Shown: positions 42,639-51,721 of the stretch, piece by piece
How positions within the stretch are numbered: the stretch's first letter is position 1
Layout: every line of letters begins with the position of its first letter
Assembly (NCBI RefSeq): GCF_004078635.1
Contig: NZ_RZNB01000002.1
Span: 620,001 to 684,000, forward strand
Direction of reading: 5' to 3'
DNA length: 64,000 nt
Source of the DNA: Labedella phragmitis
GTDB lineage: Bacteria; Actinomycetota; Actinomycetes; Actinomycetales; Microbacteriaceae
The notes under the pieces: generated by a model
Database searches by the model: none
Told to the model about the DNA's origin: nothing
Seen by the model: the letters and a program-made list of their open reading frames with translations, nothing else
Translations under genes and position numbers: made by a program

Positions 42639-44918
42639 CTAGGACGTGCGCGCAGGGCGAACGGGACCGGCACTCCGCCGTGAGAGGACGGACGCCGGGA
42701 CGAGCGCTCCGCGCACGCGGCGCGAGGTCGGCACCGATGCCGCGAGCGACGCGACCACGACCTCGACATCCGTCCGGAGCGTGAAGCCGGGACCGCTCGC
42801 ACCGTCGGAGTACCGGCTCCGCTCACGAGAATCGAGCACCCGATCGAGCGCGGCCGACGCTCCCCCGTCGAGACGACCCGTATCGCGGAGGCGGCCCGCG
42901 AGGTCGCGTTCCGAGTCCCCCTCGCTCACGACGAACCCGAGATCCGTCGCCGAGTCGACGATCTCGTCCCACGCGTCCTCGGCACCGGAGGGTCCCTCGA
43001 TACGTGACCATCGTCGCCGACGCCGGAGCACGCGCATGGCCGCGGGCGTCAGGAGGCTGAGGACGACGAGGAGCAGGAGAACGCTCCCGACGGCCGCCGT
43101 CTGCCGTCCCGTCTCCTCCCCGCGCGCGGCCGACCGGGCGGCGGCCGGATCCTCCGATGCCGTCGGGCTCGGCGTGGCGGTCGGGGCCCGACTGACGGTC
43201 GGGTCGGGGACGTCGCCGGTGTCGGGAGTCGTCGATGGCTCGAAGGCGTAGGACGGGACCGTTCCGCGGCCGGGGGTGGGCTCGAAAGGCACCCAGCCGA
43301 CGCCGGCGAAGTACAACTCGGGCCAGGAGTGCAGGTCATCGCTCCCCACCCGATACGCGAGGAAACCATCGTCGTCCGATCCGACGCGATCACCGGGAAG
43401 ATAGCCGAGCGAGACACGAGCGGGAATACCGGCCATCCGAGAGAGGATCGCCATCGCCGAGGCGAAGTGGACGCAGTAGCCGCTCTCGGCCTCGAGGAAC
43501 TGCGCGATCGCCTCGAAGCCGTCGCCGTCGTAGCCGTCGTTCACGGGTGTCGCGACCGAGTACGCGAAGTCTGTGCGCAAGTACTGCTGAATCGCGTAGG
43601 CGGCGTCGTACCGCGTGTCGGTGTCGGCCGTGACCGCCTCGAAGACGTCACGGATCCCATCCGGGATCTCGTCGGGCAGCTCGAGGTAGGGCGCCACTCC
43701 CCCGGGCACGTCCTCGGGAGCGTCCCGCAACTGATCGGCTGTCGGCTCGATCACGAGGGACGTGACCGAATACTCCTGGCCCTCGACGGACGACGACCGG
43801 CTCGACACCGTCAGCCCGTCGGTGTCCCATTCCCACTGGCCGCGCAGACCCGACACGGCGACGGCGGGGAACGGGACGGGCAGGAGTTCGCCCACGAGCC
43901 CGGTGATCTCGACGTCGACCGTCGCCTCTTCGACCGTGACACCGCTCGTGAGTCCCGGGACGGCGAGCCTCTCACCGTCGGACTGCTCGACGACGGGATG
44001 CTCACCGCTCGACGTCCACTGCGTCCCCTCGAACCGATCGAGAGTGAGCATCCGGAGGTACTGGGAGGACGTCGACGTCGTCCGGTAGGAGAAGTGCGGC
44101 GTGTTGCCGGGGCGCTGCAGATCGCGGCCCAGGTCGGCGAGAGCGCTCACGCCCGAGCCGAACGACGACGGACCGTCGGGCTGGACGACGCTCCGGGTGG
44201 AGAAACCGGGGACGAGCGTCCCCGCGGCGATCGTGACGGCGACAACGGCGGCCCCGATCACCAGCGCGCCCGTCCGGACGAAGGCGCGTGCGCCGACCGA
44301 CAGCGGCATCCTTCGGTTCGATCGGAGGACGAACAGGTAGGCGGCCCCCGCCGCCAGGTAGGCCACGAGGTCGAGCGACCCCGTGAAGATGGACGGCGGC
44401 ACGAGAAGACCGAGGGCGAAGACGCCCGTGATCGCGGGCGAGCGCAACGTCACACCGATGACGTCGACGAGGACCGTGACGGCCCCGATCCCGACGGCGA
44501 GGAGGAAGAGCAGCGGCGTGATGGGGTCGACCGGGACGCTCTGCACGTAGATGGACTGACCGGCCGCGACGGCGAGGTCCTGGACAGCCGCGATCGTGTC
44601 CGGCGTCGGCACGATGCCGAGGATCGCGGATTGCGGGACGAAGAGGACGACGAGCACCACGACCCACGCGGCGGCACCGACGACCGAGCCGACCCACGCG
44701 GCCCCGCCGAGCGAACGGACGACACCCGCAGGGACGACGACGCTCGCGATGGCGACGACGGCCGTTACCCACCAATCCGCCCCCTGGATGACGGAAGCGA
44801 GCGGGAGGAGCGACACGAGCAGCAGCATCGAGAGCGCGAGAGACGTGCCCCATCGGGCGCCCGGAGGGACGCCGTCGACGTCGTCGTCACGTGCCGTACC
44901 CCGACTGTCGGCGCTCAC
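42639..44918 (-). CDS. transglutaminase-like membrane protein (TgpA/DUF3488 family)
   Basis: 759 residues. About seven transmembrane helices in the first 240 residues, a large extracytoplasmic region with the transglutaminase-like core (Cys in EAESGYCVHFASAMAI, His in DDLHSWPELYFAGVGW, then PFEPTPGRG), an acidic Pro/Thr/Ser linker, one further helix (about 615-640) and a cytoplasmic tail. The family acts as an outer-face protease or cross-linker in the envelope. The GTG directly abuts the stop of the DUF58 gene, and the set with moxR and DUF58 is a widespread three-gene module. Confidence 0.9.
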   Translation of the reverse strand: MSADSRGTARDDDVDGVPPGARWGTSLALSMLLLVSLLPLASVIQGADWWVTAVVAIASVVVPAGVVRSLGGAAWVGSVVGAAAWVVVLVVLFVPQSAILGIVPTPDTIAAVQDLAVAAGQSIYVQSVPVDPITPLLFLLAVGIGAVTVLVDVIGVTLRSPAITGVFALGLLVPPSIFTGSLDLVAYLAAGAAYLFVLRSNRRMPLSVGARAFVRTGALVIGAAVVAVTIAAGTLVPGFSTRSVVQPDGPSSFGSGVSALADLGRDLQRPGNTPHFSYRTTSTSSQYLRMLTLDRFEGTQWTSSGEHPVVEQSDGERLAVPGLTSGVTVEEATVDVEITGLVGELLPVPFPAVAVSGLRGQWEWDTDGLTVSSRSSSVEGQEYSVTSLVIEPTADQLRDAPEDVPGGVAPYLELPDEIPDGIRDVFEAVTADTDTRYDAAYAIQQYLRTDFAYSVATPVNDGYDGDGFEAIAQFLEAESGYCVHFASAMAILSRMAGIPARVSLGYLPGDRVGSDDDGFLAYRVGSDDLHSWPELYFAGVGWVPFEPTPGRGTVPSYAFEPSTTPDTGDVPDPTVSRAPTATPSPTASEDPAAARSAARGEETGRQTAAVGSVLLLLVVLSLLTPAAMRVLRRRRRWSRIEGPSGAEDAWDEIVDSATDLGFVVSEGDSERDLAGRLRDTGRLDGGASAALDRVLDSRERSRYSDGASGPGFTLRTDVEVVVASLAASVPTSRRVRGALVPASVLSRRSAGPVRPARTS

Positions 44919-46193
44919 TCAGCGCACCCCCGCCTCGCCACGATCGACGAGCACCGTGGCGTTCCAGATGTCGGGTACGGCCTGCCTCGGGTCGGCCACG
45001 CCGACGATCCAGCCGGCTGCCCGCAGCAGCCCCGCACCCTCGACGGATCCGTCGCCCGGGGGGACGAAGGCGATCGCGGGATCGGCGAGTCGCACGAGGG
45101 GAGCCAGGCGACGGGCCGTCGCGACGCCGATCTCCGCGAGCAGGACAACGAAGGGCACCGGCGCTCCGACCCGGTCGAGCACCTCCCGACTGACGACGGC
45201 CACGTCCGGGGCGTCCGTCGATGGCCGCGTCGGCGTGACGAGTGCGAGTCGTCGGAGGACGTCCGCGGCTTGAGCCGGTTCGAAACGTTCGCTCAGCGCC
45301 GTACCGCGCGGTACCGATTCGACGAGCGTCAACCGGAACCCGCCGGCGAGCACGTGCGTCGAGATCGACGCGGCGAGGTCGACCAGGTGCTCGAAGACGG
45401 CGTCGGACGCCGTGCGGGAGCCGTCCGACGCCGTCGCGGTGTCGAACAGGAGGACGACCGCCGGGTCGATTTCCTGCTCCTCCTGGCGCACCATGAGCTC
45501 TCCACGACGCGCCGTCGCGCGCCAATGGATGCGGCGCATCGGGTCTCCGGACCGGTACTCGCGCGCGATGAGCTCATCGACGCGCGGATGGTTGGACATG
45601 CGGTGCTCGTGACGGGCTCCCTCTCCGCTCGCCTGCACGAGGTCCGAGCGGACGAGGGGGAAGACGCTCGGAGTGACGATGACCGCGTTCCGGGCGTCGG
45701 AGGAGCGCTCGGCCTCCACGAGACCGAAGGGATCCTCCCGCGTCACGACGAGAGGCCCGAGAGGGAATTCCCCGCGCCGCTCCGGACGGATCGAATAGGT
45801 CGCGCGTACGACGCCGGCGACGCTCGCCTCCGCGAGTTCGTCCGCGAGGCCCTCCGGCGGTTCGCCGAAACTCGCCGGGACGCGATCGCGCCATCGCGTG
45901 ATCGACGGGTCCCACGACTCCGTGCGGACGTCGAGGACCACATCGGTCCGCTCGCCCACGGCCAGAAGATCAGACGGGGTCCGCCGCGCGACCGAGAGCC
46001 GCGCGCGGCGGACCTGCACGGACACTGCCGCGACGACGAGCAGGGTCACGAGGAACACGGCGACGACGAAGCCCTCCCGTCGATCCGTCACGACGGCCGC
46101 CGCGGCGACGAGGACGGCGACGACGAGCACCCCCCACCCCCTCCGAGTGAGGCGGAACCACCGCGATCGAGCGAGCAGGGGATGCCGGAGCAT
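44919..46193 (-). CDS. DUF58 domain protein
   Basis: 424 residues. Two transmembrane helices (about 17-55) precede a long soluble region with the DUF58 core HPRVDELIAREYRSGDPMRR followed by IHWRATARRGELMVRQ, which is a von Willebrand-A-like fold. DUF58 proteins pair with MoxR ATPases as chaperone-like or metal-insertion systems. It lies between moxR (two-base gap) and the TgpA gene (no gap), so all three are one unit. Confidence 0.9.
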   Translation of the reverse strand: MLRHPLLARSRWFRLTRRGWGVLVVAVLVAAAAVVTDRREGFVVAVFLVTLLVVAAVSVQVRRARLSVARRTPSDLLAVGERTDVVLDVRTESWDPSITRWRDRVPASFGEPPEGLADELAEASVAGVVRATYSIRPERRGEFPLGPLVVTREDPFGLVEAERSSDARNAVIVTPSVFPLVRSDLVQASGEGARHEHRMSNHPRVDELIAREYRSGDPMRRIHWRATARRGELMVRQEEQEIDPAVVLLFDTATASDGSRTASDAVFEHLVDLAASISTHVLAGGFRLTLVESVPRGTALSERFEPAQAADVLRRLALVTPTRPSTDAPDVAVVSREVLDRVGAPVPFVVLLAEIGVATARRLAPLVRLADPAIAFVPPGDGSVEGAGLLRAAGWIVGVADPRQAVPDIWNATVLVDRGEAGVR

Positions 46194-46195
46194 GG

Positions 46196-47221
46196 TCAGC
46201 GCGGGGATGGGGCGATCGCGGGGACGGGGGTCGCGGCGACGATCTCCTCGAGGAGACCGGACATGAGCGCGGCAGAATCACCGGTGTGACCGAGAGCGCG
46301 GCTCGTGGCCACGAGACGGTGCCCGAAGACGGGCACGACGAGCCTGTCCACGTGATCCGGGAGCACGAACTCATAACCGTCGATGACGGCGAGGGCACGG
46401 GCGGCGCGCACGAGCTGCAGCGTCGATCGCGGGCTCGCGCCGAGTCGGAGGTCCGGATGCACCCGGGTGGCCCGCGCGATCTCGACGGCATAGTGCGTGA
46501 CCGCGGGCGACACGTACACCGAGGCGACCGTGTCCATCATGGCGACGAGCTCGTCGTTCGAGACGACGGCGCCGAGGGTGTCGAGCGGGTTGGCGGACTC
46601 GCGACGCGTCAGCATCGAGACCTCGGCGGCGGCGGACGGATAGCCCATGGAGATGCGCACCATGAAACGGTCGCGCTGGGCCTCGGGAAGGGCGTATGTG
46701 CCCTCCATCTCGATGGGATTCTGCGTCGCGACGACCGTGAACGGCGTGGAGAGCGGGTAGGTCGTGCCGTCGACGGTGACCTGACGCTCCTCCATGCTCT
46801 CGAGGAGGGCCGACTGGGTCTTCGGCGACGCCCTGTTGATCTCGTCGCCGATGACGATGTTGGCGAAGATCGGCCCCGGCGAGAACTGGAAGCGGCGCTC
46901 GACCTGGTCGTAGACGGACACCCCGGTGACGTCGGACGGGAGCAGGTCCGGCGTGAACTGGATGCGGTTGACGCGGCTGCCGACCGTCGTCCCGAGTGCG
47001 CGAGCGAGCATCGTCTTGCCGACGCCCGGAACGTCTTCGAGGAGGAGGTGGCCCCCGGCGAGGACGACCGTCAGTGCCATCCGGACGGCGTCGGGCTTCC
47101 CCGAGATGACACTCTCGACGTTCCGGATGATACGAGCGGCGAGATCGTGGACCTCGGCGAAGGAGAGCGAACGAGCGCCGTCGGCCTGGGGCTGCGGCGC
47201 CTGCGTGCTCGTCTCGGTCAT
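46196..47221 (-). CDS. MoxR family AAA+ ATPase
   Basis: 341 residues. Walker [20 protein letters not shown], Walker [21 protein letters not shown], sensor region [20 protein letters not shown], and the C-terminal lid. MoxR ATPases remodel partner proteins, here surely the DUF58 and TgpA proteins that follow. The ATG overlaps the coaD stop by four bases, so the module is translated with coaD. Confidence 0.93.
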   Translation of the reverse strand: MTETSTQAPQPQADGARSLSFAEVHDLAARIIRNVESVISGKPDAVRMALTVVLAGGHLLLEDVPGVGKTMLARALGTTVGSRVNRIQFTPDLLPSDVTGVSVYDQVERRFQFSPGPIFANIVIGDEINRASPKTQSALLESMEERQVTVDGTTYPLSTPFTVVATQNPIEMEGTYALPEAQRDRFMVRISMGYPSAAAEVSMLTRRESANPLDTLGAVVSNDELVAMMDTVASVYVSPAVTHYAVEIARATRVHPDLRLGASPRSTLQLVRAARALAVIDGYEFVLPDHVDRLVVPVFGHRLVATSRALGHTGDSAALMSGLLEEIVAATPVPAIAPSPR

Positions 47222-47703
47222 GAGCGTTGGATCCGCTCCGCGACGGCGGCGGGCACGTACGGCGAGACGTCGCCGCCGAGTGCGGCGACCTGGCGCACGA
47301 GTGAGCTCGACACGTGACCGTGCGCAGGGTCCGGCAGGAGGAACACGGTCTCGACGCCGGCGAGATTGCGGTTCACGATCGCCATCGGGGTCTCGTACGC
47401 GACGTCGACCTGCGACCGGATGCCCTTGACGAGGACCTGCGCGCCCACGTCCGTGCAGTAGTCGACGAGCAGTCCCATGCTCCACGACGCGACGACGATG
47501 TTCCCGTCGAAGCCCGCGTCGGCGATCGACTGTTCGAGCAGCGCGACCCGTTGGGCGATGGGGAGCATCGCCTCCTTGTCGGGATTGTGGACGACGACGA
47601 CGTGCAGTTCGTCCCAGAGTCCTGCAGCACGCTCGATCACGTCGAGGTGTCCGAGGGTCACCGGGTCGAAGGACCCGGGAATGACGGCGATCCTGTCAAC
47701 CAT
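47218..47703 (-). CDS. coaD: phosphopantetheine adenylyltransferase
   Basis: 161 residues, standard length. Nucleotide-binding motif [17 protein letters not shown] (T/H-x-G-H), [20 protein letters not shown], and [20 protein letters not shown]. It makes dephospho-CoA, the penultimate step to coenzyme A. The ATG has TAAGCT exactly six bases upstream (47710-47715) and no ribosome-binding site. In many bacteria coaD follows rsmD; here recG is between them. Confidence 0.97.
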   Translation of the reverse strand: MVDRIAVIPGSFDPVTLGHLDVIERAAGLWDELHVVVVHNPDKEAMLPIAQRVALLEQSIADAGFDGNIVVASWSMGLLVDYCTDVGAQVLVKGIRSQVDVAYETPMAIVNRNLAGVETVFLLPDPAHGHVSSSLVRQVAALGGDVSPYVPAAVAERIQRS

Positions 47704-47709
47704 GGGGCC

Positions 47710-47715
47710 AGCTTA
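47710..47715 (-). promoter_or_regulatory. putative -10 element of a leaderless coaD mRNA
   Basis: TAAGCT, six bases (GGCCCC), then ATG on the reverse strand, in the 53-bp gap after recG. Confidence 0.45.
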
Positions 47716-47756
47716 TCCGGCGGGCCAACGCGAGCGGTCGGGTCGACGACACTCTC

Positions 47757-49943
47757 TCAGTTCTTCGCCAGGGCTGCTCGCGTGTCGTCGTCGAGCCGGC
47801 GATCGAGTGCCGATCGCAGCGCGGGGTGACCCTCGAGTCGCGGGTCGCCTCTCAGCAGGTCGAGGGCGGCGTCGCGAGCGCGTTCGATCACGTCGGAGTC
47901 GGAGACGACGCGCAGCAACTTGAGCGAGGACCGGCCGCCCGACTGGGCGCTGCCGAGGACGTCGCCTTCCCGGCGGAGCTCGAGATCCACCTGGGCGAGT
48001 TCGAACCCGTCGAGGGTCGCGGCGACGGCCTCGACCCGATCGCGCGCGAGCGTCTGCTCCTGCGCGTGCGTCACGAGGAGACACAGCCCCGGGAGGCCTC
48101 CACGTCCCACCCGGCCGCGAAGCTGATGGAGCTGGGACACCCCGAAGCGGTCGGCGTCGAGCACGACCATCATGGATGCTCCCGGGACGTCGACCCCGAC
48201 CTCGATGACCGTCGTGGCCACGAGCACGTCGATCTCTCCCGCGGCGAAGCCCCGCATGACCGTGTCCTTCTCCTCCGACGTCATGCGACCGTGGAGCGGT
48301 TCGATCACCCGGCCTGCGAGGGCGGGATGAGTTCGAAGCTCGGCGAGCACCTCGCTGACCGTCGCGATCGGCGGCCTCTGCGCCGTCTCGCTCTCGTCGT
48401 CACCGTCGCCCGATGCCGTCTCGACGCCGTCCTCCGCGGCCGGTTGCTCGCCCGGCTCGATCGCGGGGCAGACCACGAAGGCCTGCCGACCGGCCTCGAG
48501 CTCCTCCGACAGGCGTTCCCACGCGCGTCGGATCCACAACGGCTTCTCGGCGAGTGGCACGACGAAGGACTCGATGGGCTGCCGACCGGCGGGGAGCTGG
48601 CGCAACGCGCTCACGTCGAGGTCGCCGAAGACCGTCATCGCGACGGTGCGAGGGATCGGCGTCGCCGTGAGGACGAGGACGTGCGGCGGCACCGTTCCCT
48701 TCCGCCGAAGGGCCTCGCGCTGTTCTACGCCGAAGCGGTGCTGCTCGTCCACGACGACGAGCCCCAGGTCGTAGAACTCGACGCCGCTCGACAGCAGCGC
48801 GTGGGTGCCGACGACGATGCGGGCCTGCCCGCTCACGATCCGCAGGAGTGCGCGGCGGCGCTCCGCCGTGGAGAGCTGCCCCGTGAGGAGCACGGGTGCG
48901 AGTTCGGCCGAGAGGTCGGGGCCGAGTGCCGCGACGATCGACCGCACGTGCTGGGCCGCGAGTACCTCGGTGGGCGCGAGCAACGCCGATTGGCCGCCGG
49001 ACTCCGCGACCGCGAGCATCGCCCGGAGGGCCACGAGGGTCTTGCCCGAGCCGACCTCGCCCTGCACCAGTCGGTTCATCGGCGTCCCGGAGGCGAGCTC
49101 GACCGCGATCTCCTCACCGACGGCACGCTGGTCGTCCGTGAGTGAGAACGGCAGCGATGCGTCGAGCCGTTCGAGGAGCCCGCCGGGGGCCGCCGAGCGC
49201 TCCGTCGCGTGCTCGGCGCGCTCGGATAACCGTCGCTCGAGCAGACCGGCCTGCAGGACGAAGGCCTCGTGGAAACGCAGGGTGTCGCGGGCCCGTCGCC
49301 AGTGCGCGTCGTCGATGGGACGGTGGATCCATTCGAGGGCCTCGCGGAGCCCGATGAGTTCTTCGGCCTCCGCGACGGCGGCGGGCACCGGATCCTCGAG
49401 GTCGCCGAGCCCGTCGAGGACGAGAGCGATCGACTTCTGAATGACCCAGCTCGTCACCGCCGAGGTCGCGGGGTAGATCGGGATGGGCGTCTCCGCCCAG
49501 ACCTTCGGCGAGATCCCCCTCGGCGCGTCGGGTTCGAAGAGCTCGTACGTCGGGTGCGCGAGCTGGTTGTGACCCTTGTACGAGCTGATCTTGCCCGCGA
49601 ACACGCCGGCTCGACCGGGAGTGAGCTCGTTCGCGCGCCACGACTGATTGAAGAACGTGAGTGTGAGCGCGCCGTTCCCGTCCGAGATGAGCACCTCGAG
49701 GATGGAGCCGCGACGCGCGCGCATCGACCGCTCGTTGACCTGGACCACCTGGGCGACGATCGTGACGTTCTCGTCCATCGGTAGTTCCGAGAGGACGGTC
49801 AGGTCTCCTCGCCGTGCGTACCGACGCGGGTAGTGCGCGAGCAGGTCTCCGACGGTGCGGAACCCGAACGCACGGGCGAAGACGCCCGCCGTCTTGGCGC
49901 CGAGGACACGATCGAGCCGATCGTCGAGTCCGAGCGCGTTCAT
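47757..49943 (-). CDS. recG: ATP-dependent DNA helicase RecG
   Basis: 728 residues. Wedge/OB domain in the first third (ENVTIVAQVVQVNERSMRAR), helicase motif I LVQGEVGSGKTLVALRAM (near 296), motif II VVVDEQHRFGVEQRE (near 398), and C-terminal helicase domain with VATTVIEVGVDVPGASMMVV and QLHQLRGRVGRGGLPG. It reverses stalled forks. An acidic insertion (about 500-520, AAEDGVETASGDGDDESETA) is extra to the E. coli protein. The ATG has TAGAAT exactly six bases upstream and no ribosome-binding site. Confidence 0.97.
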   Translation of the reverse strand: MNALGLDDRLDRVLGAKTAGVFARAFGFRTVGDLLAHYPRRYARRGDLTVLSELPMDENVTIVAQVVQVNERSMRARRGSILEVLISDGNGALTLTFFNQSWRANELTPGRAGVFAGKISSYKGHNQLAHPTYELFEPDAPRGISPKVWAETPIPIYPATSAVTSWVIQKSIALVLDGLGDLEDPVPAAVAEAEELIGLREALEWIHRPIDDAHWRRARDTLRFHEAFVLQAGLLERRLSERAEHATERSAAPGGLLERLDASLPFSLTDDQRAVGEEIAVELASGTPMNRLVQGEVGSGKTLVALRAMLAVAESGGQSALLAPTEVLAAQHVRSIVAALGPDLSAELAPVLLTGQLSTAERRRALLRIVSGQARIVVGTHALLSSGVEFYDLGLVVVDEQHRFGVEQREALRRKGTVPPHVLVLTATPIPRTVAMTVFGDLDVSALRQLPAGRQPIESFVVPLAEKPLWIRRAWERLSEELEAGRQAFVVCPAIEPGEQPAAEDGVETASGDGDDESETAQRPPIATVSEVLAELRTHPALAGRVIEPLHGRMTSEEKDTVMRGFAAGEIDVLVATTVIEVGVDVPGASMMVVLDADRFGVSQLHQLRGRVGRGGLPGLCLLVTHAQEQTLARDRVEAVAATLDGFELAQVDLELRREGDVLGSAQSGGRSSLKLLRVVSDSDVIERARDAALDLLRGDPRLEGHPALRSALDRRLDDDTRAALAKN

Positions 49944-49949
49944 GCCCCG

Positions 49950-49955
49950 ATTCTA
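49950..49955 (-). promoter_or_regulatory. putative -10 element of a leaderless recG mRNA
   Basis: TAGAAT, six bases (CGGGGC), then ATG on the reverse strand. Divergent from the rsmD element 55 bases away. Confidence 0.5.
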
Positions 49956-50009
49956 CGGGCGACCCCCGACACTCCTCCGCCGTCCGCTCCTCGTCATCCG
50001 CGGGCCCGC

Positions 50010-50015
50010 TACGCT
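50010..50015 (+). promoter_or_regulatory. putative -10 element of a leaderless rsmD mRNA
   Basis: TACGCT, six bases (CGACGG), then GTG. The 78-bp recG-rsmD gap thus holds two divergent elements of the same design. Confidence 0.45.
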
Positions 50016-50021
50016 CGACGG

Positions 50022-50636
50022 GTGACGAGGATCATCGCGGGACGTGCTCGGTCCGTTCGACTCTCGGTGCCGCGATCGGGCACGCGACCGACGAGCGAAC
50101 GCGTCCGCGAGGCGATCTTCTCCTCCCTGGATTCGTGGGACGCGATCGCCGGAGCGCGCGTCCTCGACCTCTACGCGGGTTCCGGTGCCCTCGGCCTGGA
50201 AGCCGCATCGCGCGGAGCGTCGTCCGTCGTCCTCGTCGAGCGGAACCCGAAGGCCGCTGCGCTCTGTCGCGCGAACGCCGCCGCCGTGCAGCGCGCCATC
50301 GGCGGGGAAGCGACCATCGCGGTCGCGCCGCACGCCGTGCGCTCCTACCTGTCGTCGCTCGCGTCTCCCGTCGACCTCGTGCTCGTCGACCCGCCGTACG
50401 ACCTCGGCGAGGACGACCTCGAGCACGACCTCGACGCGATCGCCCGCAATCTCGCGGACGACGGCGTCCTCGTCGTGGAGCGCAGTTCCCGCTCGCCCGA
50501 GCCGCGGTGGCCCGACGGGATCCGGTTGTTGCGCAGTCGCGACTACGGCGAGACGCGCGTGTGGTTCGCCGGTGCCGACACGGGCGACGACGACGCGGCT
50601 ACGTCGGGCGGCGGCCCGGCGCGACCCGCCGTCTGA
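50022..50636 (+). CDS. rsmD: 16S rRNA (guanine966-N2)-methyltransferase
   Basis: 204 residues. RIIAGRARSVRLSVPRSGTR then PTSERVREAIFSSLDSW, AdoMet loop VLDLYAGSGALGLEAASRGA, and catalytic VDPPYDLGEDDLEHDL. Methylates G966 of 16S rRNA. The GTG at 50022 lies just before the family start and at the leaderless spacing. The last 15 residues are low-complexity (DDDAATSGGGPARPAV). Convergent with thiL; the 89 bp between (50637-50725) are Asp/Ala-codon-like low-complexity sequence with no recognisable feature. Confidence 0.95.
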   Translation: MTRIIAGRARSVRLSVPRSGTRPTSERVREAIFSSLDSWDAIAGARVLDLYAGSGALGLEAASRGASSVVLVERNPKAAALCRANAAAVQRAIGGEATIAVAPHAVRSYLSSLASPVDLVLVDPPYDLGEDDLEHDLDAIARNLADDGVLVVERSSRSPEPRWPDGIRLLRSRDYGETRVWFAGADTGDDDAATSGGGPARPAV

Positions 50637-50725
50637 TCCTCCGGACGACGACGCAGACGACAGCGCAGGTGACGACGCCGGCCACCGCGCAGACGTGGAC
50701 GCGACCGACAACGATGATGTCCCCG

Positions 50726-51721
50726 TCAGCCCCTGGCGCCGTCCCACCCCGCGTACGGGTCCCACCCGCTCCGTTCCACCGGCCGCCCGTCCGCGAGGAC
50801 GAGGCCGACCGGCTCTCGGACGACGACACCGATGGCGCGGAAGCCGCCGGGGAGCGACGTTGTCGGAGGGAAGGTCGCGAGCAGCGAGTGGTCCTCTCCC
50901 CCTCCGAGCGCCATCGCCCGGTCGGGTCCGAGAGACGCGCCGTCGAAATCGATGCCGACACCGCTCGCCGTCGCGAGCCGCGCCGCATCGATCGCGAGGC
51001 CGTCCGAGAGGTCGAGCATCGCCGTGGCACCGGCGACGGCCGCGAGGACGCCGTCGGCGATCGGCGGCCGCGGCGCGAATTGGGCCGACAGGACGTCACC
51101 CGACCGCTCGCGAAGAGAGACCGCCCTGTCCGGATCGGGGACTCCCGCATCGTCGACCGCTTCCGTGAAGAGCAGCCGGAGACCGGCTCCCGCGCGGCCG
51201 AGTTCTCCCGAGACCGCCACGACATCGCCGGGGCGCGCACCCGATCGGAGGACGGGAGCCCGACCGCCGAGGTCGCCGAACGCCGTGACGGCGATCGTGA
51301 AGGTCTCCGATACGGAAAGGTCCCCTCCGACCACGCCGCACCCGGGCGCCAGCTCGGCGCACGCGTCACGTACCCCCTCCGCGAACCGCTCGAGAGAGCT
51401 CACGGGCAGAGACGGTGGAGCGGCGATCGCGATCACGAGCGCCGTCGGCCTGGCACCCATCGCTGCGACGTCCGACAGGTTCGTCGCGGCCGCCTTCCAG
51501 CCGAGCTCCCACGGCGACGACCACGCGAGGCGGAAGTCCGGCCCGTGCACCATGAGATCGGTCGTCACCACGAAACGGCCGTCGGTCGTGCCGACGACCG
51601 CGGCGTCGTCGCCCGGACCGATGCTCGCGGCAGCGGCAGCGGGGAGGAGCGGCAGGATGCGCGACAGAAGCTCGGCCTCGCCGATGTCGGCGACGACCGT
51701 CCGCCCATCCGACGACGGCAT
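50726..51721 (-). CDS. thiL: thiamine-monophosphate kinase
   Basis: 331 residues of the PurM/ThiL fold: IGPGDDAAVVGTTDGRFVVT with the metal/ATP aspartates, TDLMVHGPDFRLAWSSPWEL, ATNLSDVAAMGARPTALVIA, and LDLSDGLAIDAARLA. It makes thiamine diphosphate. The ATG and the ddl stop share one base (TGATG), setting the start and indicating coupling. Last gene of the leuC-to-thiL run. Confidence 0.95.
   Translation of the reverse strand: MPSSDGRTVVADIGEAELLSRILPLLPAAAAASIGPGDDAAVVGTTDGRFVVTTDLMVHGPDFRLAWSSPWELGWKAAATNLSDVAAMGARPTALVIAIAAPPSLPVSSLERFAEGVRDACAELAPGCGVVGGDLSVSETFTIAVTAFGDLGGRAPVLRSGARPGDVVAVSGELGRAGAGLRLLFTEAVDDAGVPDPDRAVSLRERSGDVLSAQFAPRPPIADGVLAAVAGATAMLDLSDGLAIDAARLATASGVGIDFDGASLGPDRAMALGGGEDHSLLATFPPTTSLPGGFRAIGVVVREPVGLVLADGRPVERSGWDPYAGWDGARG

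Noticed and set aside
50637-50725. Possible small acidic gene or rsmD extension after the rsmD stop.
   Set aside because: Low-complexity Asp/Ala-type sequence in several frames, no start with a ribosome-binding site, and a clear rsmD stop.
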